Positions 1-6,941 of a DNA stretch of 30,100 nucleotides are shown here, piece after piece (positions within the stretch are counted from its first letter, which is position 1; the number at the start of each line of letters is the position of its first letter). Position numbers and translations under genes: made by a program. The notes below the pieces were generated by a model. It made no database searches. It was not told the DNA's origin and saw only the letters and a list, made by a program, of their open reading frames with translations. Source of the DNA: VGBK01 sp043810615 (GTDB lineage: Bacteria > Actinomycetota > Acidimicrobiia > Spongiisociales > UBA11373); assembly GCA_043810615.1 (NCBI GenBank), contig JBDROA010000137.1, positions 1-30,100 on the forward strand, written 5' to 3'.

Positions 1-144
1 GAGAGGGCCGGGGTGAGGGTTTCCGCAGCCTGCGGCAGCGGGAGAGGGCCGGGGTGAGGGTTTCCGCAGCCTGCGGCAGCGGGAGAGGGCCGGGGTGAGG
101 GTTTCCGCAGCCTGCGGCAGCGGGAGAGGGCCGGGGTGAGGGTT
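1..144. repeat. 41-bp tandem repeat array with palindromic core
   Basis: Three full 41-bp units begin at 1, 42 and 83, with a partial fourth from 124 to 144; the copies I compared are identical. Each unit contains the inverted repeat CCGCAG-C-CTGCGG followed by a purine-rich GAGAGGGCCGGGGTGAGGG stretch. The array may extend left of the window. It lies downstream of the leftward korB gene. Its function is unknown; it could be an intergenic repeat family or a structured RNA or DNA element. A related G-rich purine tract occurs near 15729-15760. Confidence 0.9.
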
Positions 145-183
145 AAGACGCGACTCACCTCTGCCGCGATCTGCCCCCTCTGT

Positions 184-201
184 GCCCGGCTGGGGCCGGG
201 C
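184..201 (-). terminator. Hairpin downstream of korB
   Basis: The 7-bp stem GCCCGGC/GCCGGGC closes a TGGG loop about 40 bp beyond the korB stop codon. There is no T-tract, so this is only a candidate terminator for the leftward redox operon. Confidence 0.4.
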
Positions 202-240
202 GCGTCCCCCCCGCTCGGTGGCGGGAGAGGCGAGAGAAAC

Positions 241-1260
241 TCAGCGCACCGTCCAGGTGCCCGTCTGGCGGATCATCTGGGCGAGGTCGGCGGGCCCGCG
301 TCTGCTCTGGGCGTCGAGCATCTGGCGTTGCAGGCCGTCCTCGTACAGCGGGCGCTGGATGTCACGGAAGACCCCCATGGGCGTGGGCCCCTGGGGACCA
401 TGCGACAGACGGCTCAGAGCGAAGGCCGCCGCCGGGTCGGGGATGTGCTCGTCGTGGACGTGGAGAGCCCCGACACCCACCTCGGCGACGTCCACGATGC
501 GGGCGGTGCCTCCGAGAACGCGAACCCCCTTCTCCCCGTCCCTGCCGAACACCAGTGGCTTGCCGTGCTGCAGGTTGATCCGGTTCTCGAGGCGCTCCGC
601 GCGGCCGCTGAGGGCGACGAAGGCCTTGTCGTTGAACACGTTGCAGTTTTGGTAGATCTCGACGAAGGCCGCTCCGCGATGCTGGTAGGCCCGGCGCAGG
701 ACTTCGATGGTGTGAGGCCGGTCCATGTCGATGGTGCGGGCCACGAACGTGGCCTCGGCCCCGAGGGCCAGGCTCACCGGGTTGAACGGCCATCCCAGGG
801 AGCCGGCCGGACTGGACTTGGTGCGTTTGCCCAGTTCGCTGGTGGGGGAGTACTGCCCCTTGGTGAGTCCGTATATCTGATTGTTGAGGAGCAGCACCTT
901 GATGTTCAGGTTGCGCCGCATGGCATGGATGATGTGGTTGCCGCCGATGGAGAGGGCGTCTCCATCGCCGGTGATCACCCACACCGACAGGTCGGGGTTG
1001 GCCACGGCGATGCCCGAGGCGATGGCCGGGGCCCGGCCGTGGATGCCGTGGAACCCGTAGGTGCTCATGTAGTAGGGGAAGCGGGAGGAGCACCCGATCC
1101 CGGAGACGAACACCACCTTCTCCCGGTCGAGGCCGGCCTCGGCCAGGAAGGTCTGCATCGAGGCCAGGACGGTGTAGTCCCCGCAGCCGGGGCACCAGCG
1201 CACCTCCTGGTCGCTCTGGAAGTCGGCTCGGGTGTAGCGCGGGGTCGAGGTGTCGCTCAT
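241..1260 (-). CDS. korB: 2-oxoacid:ferredoxin oxidoreductase, beta subunit (KorB type)
   Basis: This 339-residue protein is the thiamine-pyrophosphate-binding subunit of a 2-oxoacid (probably 2-oxoglutarate) ferredoxin oxidoreductase, which converts the oxoacid plus CoA into acyl-CoA, CO2 and reduced ferredoxin. WCPGCGD at residues 22-28 supplies two Cys; C57 and C206 are candidates for the other two ligands of the [4Fe-4S] cluster. GDGD at 98-101 followed by NN at 126-127 is the TPP/Mg motif. The ATG overlaps the korA stop (ATGA), so the two subunits are translationally coupled. The TGA stop is at 241-243. The family is well recognised; substrate choice (2-oxoglutarate rather than another oxoacid) is inferred from resemblance to actinobacterial KorAB. 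Confidence 0.92.
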   Translation of the reverse strand: MSDTSTPRYTRADFQSDQEVRWCPGCGDYTVLASMQTFLAEAGLDREKVVFVSGIGCSSRFPYYMSTYGFHGIHGRAPAIASGIAVANPDLSVWVITGDGDALSIGGNHIIHAMRRNLNIKVLLLNNQIYGLTKGQYSPTSELGKRTKSSPAGSLGWPFNPVSLALGAEATFVARTIDMDRPHTIEVLRRAYQHRGAAFVEIYQNCNVFNDKAFVALSGRAERLENRINLQHGKPLVFGRDGEKGVRVLGGTARIVDVAEVGVGALHVHDEHIPDPAAAFALSRLSHGPQGPTPMGVFRDIQRPLYEDGLQRQMLDAQSRRGPADLAQMIRQTGTWTVR

Positions 1261-3113
1261 GGCCGGGTCATCTCCATGATCTTCTCTTCGATCTCCGAGG
1301 TCTTGAAGGGCACCCCCTGCACCTTGCTCATGCCGATGGCATCGACGAGGAACTCGGCCCGCAGCAGGCGGAGCAAGTGGCCCCGGTTCAACTCGGGCAC
1401 TAGCACGCGGGGGTACTGCCGCACCACCTCGCCCAGATTGCGGGGGAAGGGGTTGAGGTGGCGCAGGTGGGCCCGGGCCACCTTGACCCCGCGGGCCCGG
1501 GCCTGGCGCACCCCGGCGAAGATCGCCGGGTAGGTGGAGCCCCAGCCGACGACCAGCAGGTCGGCACCCTCCTCGGAGTTCACCACGACCTCGGGGATGT
1601 CGTCGGCGATGCCGGCGATTTTTCGCTCCCGCAGCAGCACCATGCGCTCGTGATTGGCTGGGCTGTGCGACACCTCGCCGGTGATGTCCTCCTTCTCCAG
1701 GCCGCCCAATCGGTGCTCCAGGCCGGGGGTGCCGGGCAGGGCCCAGCCCCGGGCCAGGGTGCGGGGGTCCCGCAGGTAGGGCAGGTACTTGCCGTCGCCG
1801 TTGGGGGCAGTGACGAAGGGCACCGAGAGATCGGGCAGCGCCTCGAGATCGGGCAGCAGCCAGGGCTCGGCGCTGTTGGCGATGTAGCCGTCCGACAGGA
1901 CGATCACCGGCGTCATGTACTTCACGGCGATGCGGGCCGCCTCGATCATCGTGTCGAAGGCGTCGGCCGGGGAGGCGACGGCCAGGACCGGAAGAGGGGC
2001 CTCGCCGTGGCGCCCGTACAGCGCCATAAGCAGGTCGGCCTGCTCGGTCTTGGTGGGCAGGCCGGTCGAGGGACCGCCCCGCTGCACGTCGACGATGAGC
2101 AGGGGCAGTTCGATCATCACCGCCAGGCTCATCGTCTCCGACTTCAGGGCCAGGCCCGGCCCGCTGGTGCCGGTGGCCCCCAGGCTGCCGGCGAAGGACG
2201 CGCCCAGGGCCACGCCGATGGCGGCGATCTCGTCCTCGGCCTGGAAGGTGCGCACCCCCAGCTTCTGGAAGCGGGCCAGCTCGTGAAGGATCTCGGAGGC
2301 CGGGGTGATGGGATATGAGGAGTACAGCAGCGGGAGGCGGGCCGCTTGGGCGGCGGCCACCAGGCCCCAGGCCACCGTCTGGTTGCCGGTGACGTTGGCG
2401 TAGGTTCCCGCTCGCAGCTTGGCCGGCTTCACCTGGTAGGTGTGGCGGAACTGCTCGGTGTTCAGGCCGAAGTTGTACCCGGCCCTGAAGGCGGCGGTGT
2501 TGGCGCGCCTCACCGCCGCGTCCTTGGTGAAGGCGCCTTCGATCCACTCCAGGATGGGCTCCATGGGCCGGCTGAACATCCAGATCATCAGGCCGAGGGC
2601 GAAGAAGTTCTTGGAGCGCAGGACGCCGCGCCCGCCGATGCCGGTGTCCTTGACCGCCTCGCGGGTCATCTCGTCCATGGGGACCTCGACGACCGTGTAG
2701 CCGCGCAGCGACCCGTCGCGCAGGGGGTTGGTGGCATAACCAGCCCGGGCCAGGTTGCGCTCATCGAAGGCGTCGCGGTTCACGACGATGGTGCCCGCCG
2801 GGCTCAGGTCGGCCAGGTTGGCCTTCAGGGCCGCCGGGTTCATCGCGACCAGCATGTCGGGGTTGTCGCCCGGGGTGAGGATGTCGCTGTCGGCGATGTG
2901 GACCTGGAACGAGGAGACCCCGGCGATGGACCCGGCGGGGGCGCGGATCTCGGCGGGGTAGGAGGGCAGGGTCGCCAGGTCGTTGCCGAAGATGGCCGAG
3001 GCGTCGGTGAACCGGGCCCCGGCCAACTGCATCCCGTCGCCGGAGTCGCCGGCGAAGCGGATCCGGACGTGGTCGACACTCTCCTGGTCGAGGCGGGGTG
3101 TCTCGTCGGGCAC
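1257..3113 (-). CDS. korA: 2-oxoacid:ferredoxin oxidoreductase, fused gamma-alpha subunit (KorA type)
   Basis: This 618-residue protein fuses the gamma domain (about residues 10-180, with FAGDSGDGMQL near its start) to the alpha pyrimidine-binding domain (about 240 onward, with YPITPAS near 267). Together with KorB it forms the oxidoreductase. I chose the GTG at 3111-3113 because a strong GAGAAGGTGA ribosome-binding site lies just upstream. An in-frame ATG at 3152 would add 13 residues of low-complexity sequence and lacks such support. korB follows with a 4-bp overlap. About 200 bp separate korA from the MoaD-like gene upstream, so korAB may have its own promoter or be read through from the aldehyde oxidoreductase genes. 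Confidence 0.92.
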   Translation of the reverse strand: MPDETPRLDQESVDHVRIRFAGDSGDGMQLAGARFTDASAIFGNDLATLPSYPAEIRAPAGSIAGVSSFQVHIADSDILTPGDNPDMLVAMNPAALKANLADLSPAGTIVVNRDAFDERNLARAGYATNPLRDGSLRGYTVVEVPMDEMTREAVKDTGIGGRGVLRSKNFFALGLMIWMFSRPMEPILEWIEGAFTKDAAVRRANTAAFRAGYNFGLNTEQFRHTYQVKPAKLRAGTYANVTGNQTVAWGLVAAAQAARLPLLYSSYPITPASEILHELARFQKLGVRTFQAEDEIAAIGVALGASFAGSLGATGTSGPGLALKSETMSLAVMIELPLLIVDVQRGGPSTGLPTKTEQADLLMALYGRHGEAPLPVLAVASPADAFDTMIEAARIAVKYMTPVIVLSDGYIANSAEPWLLPDLEALPDLSVPFVTAPNGDGKYLPYLRDPRTLARGWALPGTPGLEHRLGGLEKEDITGEVSHSPANHERMVLLRERKIAGIADDIPEVVVNSEEGADLLVVGWGSTYPAIFAGVRQARARGVKVARAHLRHLNPFPRNLGEVVRQYPRVLVPELNRGHLLRLLRAEFLVDAIGMSKVQGVPFKTSEIEEKIMEMTRP

Positions 3114-3320
3114 GCTCAGATCACCTTCTCTGGGTGGGGATGGGCGAGGCAAGGAGCGGGGGGAAGGCCGTGCCGACGGCCCCTGGTTCCGGCTTCGTGG
3201 AGGTTCTCCATGACTGCTGGCTTGATGATATGCCGGCCCGCGTCCAAGCCCATGGGCATTCGTCCCTGAGCCCAGGGTCCAAGTCGTGCTGCGGGACGTG
3301 TGGGTGCGGGCTGGGCCGGC

Positions 3321-3548
3321 TCAACCCCCCGAGAAAGGCGGCGAGACGAGGATGCGGTCGCCTTCCGCGATCATCTCGTTGGGGGCGATGCCCCACCCGT
3401 TGCGGGTGGTGATCACGGTGCGGGCATCGGGGATGCCCAATTCGGCGAGGAGGCCGCCGGCGGTGGTGCCGGCGGGGACCTCCCGCTCCTGCTCGCCGAA
3501 GCCGAGGCGATGCACCAGGCCGCCGATTACCTTGACGGTGATCTTCAT
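3321..3548 (-). CDS. MoaD/ThiS-like ubiquitin-fold sulfur carrier
   Basis: This 75-residue protein begins MKITVKVIGG and ends in FSGG. The terminal Gly-Gly is the mark of MoaD/ThiS-type carriers, which are adenylated and thiocarboxylated at that end to deliver sulfur, here presumably to the pyranopterin of a molybdenum or tungsten cofactor. It lies 11 bp downstream of the aldehyde:ferredoxin oxidoreductase gene on the same strand, so co-transcription is likely. A dedicated MoaD homologue beside a tungsten-type oxidoreductase is a recurrent arrangement. No MoaE or other cofactor gene is present in the window. The C-terminus ends exactly on GG, as required. Confidence 0.82.
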   Translation of the reverse strand: MKITVKVIGGLVHRLGFGEQEREVPAGTTAGGLLAELGIPDARTVITTRNGWGIAPNEMIAEGDRILVSPPFSGG

Positions 3549-3559
3549 GGGGGCACCCC

Positions 3560-5398
3560 TCAGGTGAGGGTGGCGTGCTCCTCGGCCGTTCTTGCCTCGG
3601 CGCCCAGGCCGAGACGATCCAAGGTCTCCCGGGTGGGGATGCCCCGCCGGTCGTAGCCCCGGATGTCGTAGTAGTGCTGCAGCAGGGCGTCGTATTTGTC
3701 GTATTCCAGGTGCTTGCCGGCGATGGGGCCCTCGGTGTCGGCGTTGGCCGGATCGAACCAGGCGTGGGGCGGGTAGTCGTCCTTGCGGCCGGTGGCGGGG
3801 AACTCCCGCAGCCAGAACAGCTTGATCAGGGCGTAGATGCGGTCGGAGCTCGGCCAGAAGTCCGCCAGCTCCCAGTCCTGGCCGGTGATGGTGTTGAAGT
3901 ACTTCGGGTAGTTCTCCAGCCCCCAGCCGACCTCGACCCAGGGGAAGCGGCAGCTGACGATGGCCTCGAAGAGCCCGCCCCGGATGCGCTGCAGGTCGAC
4001 CACTTTCTGCGCCTTCTCGCGCCCGTAGGACTCGCGCGGGGTCTGCTGGATCTCGTAGCTGATGATCCAGGACTCCTTGTGGTGGGCGCCGATGGGGCTG
4101 ACCCCGAAAGCCAGCGCCATACCGGGGATGAACTTGCAGTTGTAGGCGGAGACCTCGAGGCCCTTGCACTGCATGGCGTAGTCCTCGGAGCCGTGACCGA
4201 AGGCCCGGGCGGCCCGCAGGGTGCCCTCGGCCAGGATGTCCCCCGCCTCACCTTCCCGGTGGGCGATGGCGGCGAGTACCCGCTTGAACCCCTCGAAGTC
4301 GCCGAAGCGCAAGGATCCGGCGGCGGCGCCCCGCTCCACGGCATCGGCGTAGAAGCCCAGCACCCCGCCCCCCGAGATCGTGTCGATGCCGTAGTCGTCG
4401 CACATGTAGTTGAGAGTGGCCACCTGGGTGATGTCGAACAGGCCCAGGTTGGGCCCGAGAAGGCCCATGTTCTCGTAGTCCAGTTCCGACTCCCGACCCT
4501 CGGTGTCGAGCATGGCGATGCCGCACTGCATGGTGCAGTTGGGGCAGCCGTAGACCGCCACCTTGGCGGCCGCCAACCGCTCGCCGTCCACCCGCCAGGC
4601 CTCGGGGTGGTGGGTCTGGCGGAAGTTGTTCACCGGCAGGGCCGCGACCTCGTTGCACCAGGGGAGGACTCCGGTGGTGCCCTGCTGCGACCAGGCGGTC
4701 TTCTGGTCGAGGGCGCGCACGGCGCGCAGGTCGTCGCGGCCCAGGGTCTTCATCTCGGCGGGGAAGGCCTGGGGGATGGGCTGCGAGCCTTTCACCACGA
4801 TGGCCTTGAGCAGTTTGGATCCCATGACGGCGCCCATCCCCGGCCGGCCGCCGGCCCGCCCTTCCATGCTGCGCACCACGGCGTAGCGGACCAGGTTCTC
4901 GCCGGCCTGGCCGATGTTGAGCACCCCGGCGCCTTTGCCGTAACGCTCGTAGATATAGTCGTTGGTCTCGTAGGTGCCCTTGCCCCAGACTTCGTCGGCG
5001 GGGAGGAACTCGACGCGCTCGTCGTCGACGTAGAGCAGGGTGGGCCGCTCCGCCCGGCCCTCCACAATGAGGGCGTCGAAGCCGGCTCTGCGGAGCTTCT
5101 CGGTGACCCGGGTCCCCAGGTTGCCGTCGCCGTAGCCGCCGGTCATCGGGGACTTGGCCGCTACTACGGTCTTGCCGGTGTTGGGGGCGGAGATGCCGCT
5201 GATGGGGCCCACGGCCACTACCAGTTTGTTCTCAGGGCCGAGGGGGTCGATGCCGGGCTGCAGTTCGTCGTAGAGGATCTTGACGGCGAAGCCGCGTCCC
5301 CCGATCCAGGTGAGGGCGAACTCCTCGGTGAAGGACTCGCGCCGCCAGGTTCGCGTCGTCAGGTCGACTCGCAGGATCTGGCCGGTCCATCCGTGCAT
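3560..5398 (-). CDS. aor: Tungsten-type aldehyde:ferredoxin oxidoreductase
   Basis: This 612-residue protein matches the usual length of the AOR family, which oxidises aldehydes to acids with ferredoxin using a bis-pyranopterin tungsten centre and one [4Fe-4S] cluster. The N-terminus (GWTGQILRVDLT, 3-14) and GRPGMGAVMGSKLLKAIVVK (184-203) are family hallmarks. Cluster Cys are C285, C288 and C292 (CPNCTMQC), with C483 as the distant fourth; this spacing resembles Pyrococcus AOR. The ATG at 5398 was chosen over an upstream in-frame start at 5497 because it has a GGGGAGGA site and begins the conserved domain. It heads a leftward cluster with the MoaD-like gene and korAB. Its substrate is unknown; acid reduction is the reverse possibility. 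Confidence 0.93.
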   Translation of the reverse strand: MHGWTGQILRVDLTTRTWRRESFTEEFALTWIGGRGFAVKILYDELQPGIDPLGPENKLVVAVGPISGISAPNTGKTVVAAKSPMTGGYGDGNLGTRVTEKLRRAGFDALIVEGRAERPTLLYVDDERVEFLPADEVWGKGTYETNDYIYERYGKGAGVLNIGQAGENLVRYAVVRSMEGRAGGRPGMGAVMGSKLLKAIVVKGSQPIPQAFPAEMKTLGRDDLRAVRALDQKTAWSQQGTTGVLPWCNEVAALPVNNFRQTHHPEAWRVDGERLAAAKVAVYGCPNCTMQCGIAMLDTEGRESELDYENMGLLGPNLGLFDITQVATLNYMCDDYGIDTISGGGVLGFYADAVERGAAAGSLRFGDFEGFKRVLAAIAHREGEAGDILAEGTLRAARAFGHGSEDYAMQCKGLEVSAYNCKFIPGMALAFGVSPIGAHHKESWIISYEIQQTPRESYGREKAQKVVDLQRIRGGLFEAIVSCRFPWVEVGWGLENYPKYFNTITGQDWELADFWPSSDRIYALIKLFWLREFPATGRKDDYPPHAWFDPANADTEGPIAGKHLEYDKYDALLQHYYDIRGYDRRGIPTRETLDRLGLGAEARTAEEHATLT

Positions 5399-5432
5399 CT
5401 CGCGCCATCCTCCCCTGAGCTGTTGAGAGCCG

Positions 5433-5438
5433 ATTCTA
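5433..5438 (-). promoter_or_regulatory. Possible -10 element for the aldehyde oxidoreductase operon
   Basis: TAGAAT on the minus strand matches five of six bases of TATAAT and lies about 35 bp upstream of the AOR start codon. No convincing -35 box was found 17 bp further upstream, so this is weak. Confidence 0.25.
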
Positions 5439-5569
5439 TGACCCCGGGGGCAGCGACCCCGATCCGCGCCCAGGGCGCTGCGGGTCCTGCGGGCCATCGG
5501 AAACCCACGACCCCGGCCGCCTCGAGGGCCGGGTCTCCAGCCGGCAGTGCTTCTCCCCGATCCGCCCAG

Positions 5570-5647
5570 TCACACCACGGCGGCCGCACTCACCTTTCCC
5601 GAAGCCGCCGCCGCCGTGATCTCGGTGGCGGTTCGGGCCGGCAGCTC
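5570..5647 (-). pseudogene. Possible amidase N-terminal remnant
   Basis: In a frame different from the preceding DUF3048 gene, the minus strand reads LPARTATEITAAAASGKV then SAAAVV and a TGA stop. The pattern ATE-hydrophobic-xAAxxSGxVSAxxVV resembles the first helix of amidase-signature enzymes (GatA-like). No continuation was found in other frames, so it is either a short relic or a chance match in Ala-rich coding-like DNA. The rest of the 247-bp gap before the aldehyde oxidoreductase shows no gene. Confidence 0.2.
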
Positions 5648-6716
5648 ACGACCAGGTGACGGATCGTTGCTGGGGGAACACCGAGATCCAGGGGATCCCG
5701 GGCGGGACCACGGTCGCGTTCCCGTCGTCGTCGAAGAGACGGAAGGGCTCGTCCACCGCGTCTCGCTCCCAGGTGCCCTCCATGACCCTGCCACCGGCGA
5801 AGACGAGGAGGGTGCCCGAGCCCACCGTCTCGATGGCGGGGACGGCGGAGCGCCCGTCCGGCGGCGGATAGGCGACGTACTGACGGCCCTCGATGACCAC
5901 CAGCACGTCGAAGGCGAGCTGGGCACGGCGGTCGGCGCCGTCGATCCAGGAGTGGTTGACGCCGTTCTCGGCTCGCCAGTAGCGGTCACGCTCGTATACC
6001 CAGGTGACAATGTGCCCCGCCGCCCAGTCGAGGGTGATCTCGGACGCCGTTTCTTCCGGCTCGCGCCAATCGCCGATGGCGTACAGAGGGCCGTTGATGT
6101 CGTCATCGAAGCCCCGGCCGTCGGCGGTGCTCCGGGCGTCCCAGGTGTCGGCGTACAGGTTGTGGGGCGCCCGGCGATGAGGCATGCGGAACAAGCCGGC
6201 CGAGCCTTCGCCGATCAGGGGGATCCCGCGCGAGTTGGTCAGGGCCTGGATCCAGGTCTGGCCCCCGGAGATCAACAGCACCGGGTCGAGGGGAGCGAGC
6301 ATGGCCGAGTCGGTGGGGCGCACCGAGCGCACCGGCCCCACGTAGCCGCTGTCGCTGTGATGGAAGAGGGCGAGGAACCGGGTGAGGCCGCCCTCGACGA
6401 TGATTTCGATGACGGCGTCGGCCTCCTGCAGCCCCGATTGCGGCCGGGAATTCGGGTGGTTGTCCACCTTGACGGCGAGGACCCGGCGGGCGAGCAGGGT
6501 CGCATCTTCCACCGGCAGTCCGTTGAGCGGGGATGGGGACCCGGGGGGAAGGGTGGTGGTCGTGGTGGTCGTGGTGGTCGTGGTGGTCGTGGTGGTCGTG
6601 GTGGTCGTGGTGGCGGTCGTGGTGGCGGTCGTGGTGGTCTCGGCCTGTCCCGAGCCGCCGCAGGCGGGGAGGAGGAGGGCGAGCGTGGCGGGCAGGGCGA
6701 GGAGGGCGCGTCTCAT
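5646..6716 (-). CDS. DUF3048 (YerB-like) lipoprotein with poly-threonine linker
   Basis: This 356-residue secreted lipoprotein starts MRRALLALPATLALLLPAC, with a lipobox ending at Cys19, so it should be lipid-anchored outside the membrane. Residues about 27-55 are almost pure Thr (two Ala), a flexible and possibly glycosylated stalk. The remainder is the DUF3048 domain, recognisable from PLNGLPV, KVDNHPNSRPQSGL, EGGLTRFLALFH and GPVRSVRPTD. The molecular function of the family is unknown; YerB-like proteins are cell-envelope proteins. I chose the ATG at 6716 because it begins the signal peptide; an ORF extending upstream to 6920 has no signal sequence and low-complexity content. Confidence 0.88.
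   Translation of the reverse strand: MRRALLALPATLALLLPACGGSGQAETTTTATTTATTTTTTTTTTTTTTTTTTTTLPPGSPSPLNGLPVEDATLLARRVLAVKVDNHPNSRPQSGLQEADAVIEIIVEGGLTRFLALFHHSDSGYVGPVRSVRPTDSAMLAPLDPVLLISGGQTWIQALTNSRGIPLIGEGSAGLFRMPHRRAPHNLYADTWDARSTADGRGFDDDINGPLYAIGDWREPEETASEITLDWAAGHIVTWVYERDRYWRAENGVNHSWIDGADRRAQLAFDVLVVIEGRQYVAYPPPDGRSAVPAIETVGSGTLLVFAGGRVMEGTWERDAVDEPFRLFDDDGNATVVPPGIPWISVFPQQRSVTWS
6553..6639. repeat. 9-bp coding minisatellite (poly-Thr)
   Basis: The plus strand shows a 9-bp GTGGTCGTG unit repeated in a near-perfect run, with GCGGTCGTG-type variants at the right edge. It encodes the Thr stalk of the DUF3048 lipoprotein through alternating ACC and ACG codons. Since the unit is a multiple of three, copy-number change by slippage would alter stalk length without breaking the frame. 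Confidence 0.9.
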
Positions 6717-6806
6717 GACGGGGGAAACGCTAGCGGGATGGTGGGGCTCTGATTCCCCCTCCCGGCCGCCCTGGGCGGGAGGGGTGCAGGGGGGAGGGCA
6801 GAAGGA

Positions 6807-6838
6807 GCGACCGGGGCGAGTAGCGACCGGGGCAAGTC
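6807..6838. repeat. 16-bp imperfect tandem direct repeat
   Basis: GCGACCGGGGCGAGTA is followed directly by GCGACCGGGGCAAGTC (14 of 16 identical). It lies in the 225-bp gap upstream of the DUF3048 gene, about 90-120 bp from its start. A second hairpin-capable sequence (CCCCTCCC/GGGAGGGG, 6756-6784) lies between. It could be an operator or plain G-rich repeat; nothing else was seen in this gap. Confidence 0.5.
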
Positions 6839-6910
6839 GCGGGGTTGCCCCCTCTGCTCGACGGGCGCCTCTGCCGCGAGTTGGGACCGGACCACGGCTG
6901 CCGCCTCGCG

Positions 6911-6934
6911 CCTCCCCCACCGCTGTGGGGGAGG
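6911..6934 (-). terminator. Hairpin terminator after the acylase gene
   Basis: A perfect 10-bp stem CCTCCCCCAC/GTGGGGGAGG with a CGCT loop begins 8 bp past the acylase stop codon. It lacks a T-tract but its position and stability suit termination of leftward transcription. Confidence 0.6.
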
Positions 6935-6941
6935 CCAGACG

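Noticed and set aside
1..144. CRISPR array at the left edge
   Set aside because: The units are contiguous 41-bp tandem copies without distinct spacers, and no cas gene is present.
3181..3320. Promoter for korAB at TATCAT (minus strand, 3225-3230) with TTGGAC upstream
   Set aside because: The two boxes are only about 11 bp apart, far too close for a standard promoter; evidence is too weak to list.
3575..5659. Long plus-strand open frame of about 690 codons opposite the aldehyde oxidoreductase gene
   Set aside because: It is the antisense shadow of a strongly conserved gene in high-GC DNA; its translation is low-complexity Gly/Val/Ala/Asp and lacks any domain.
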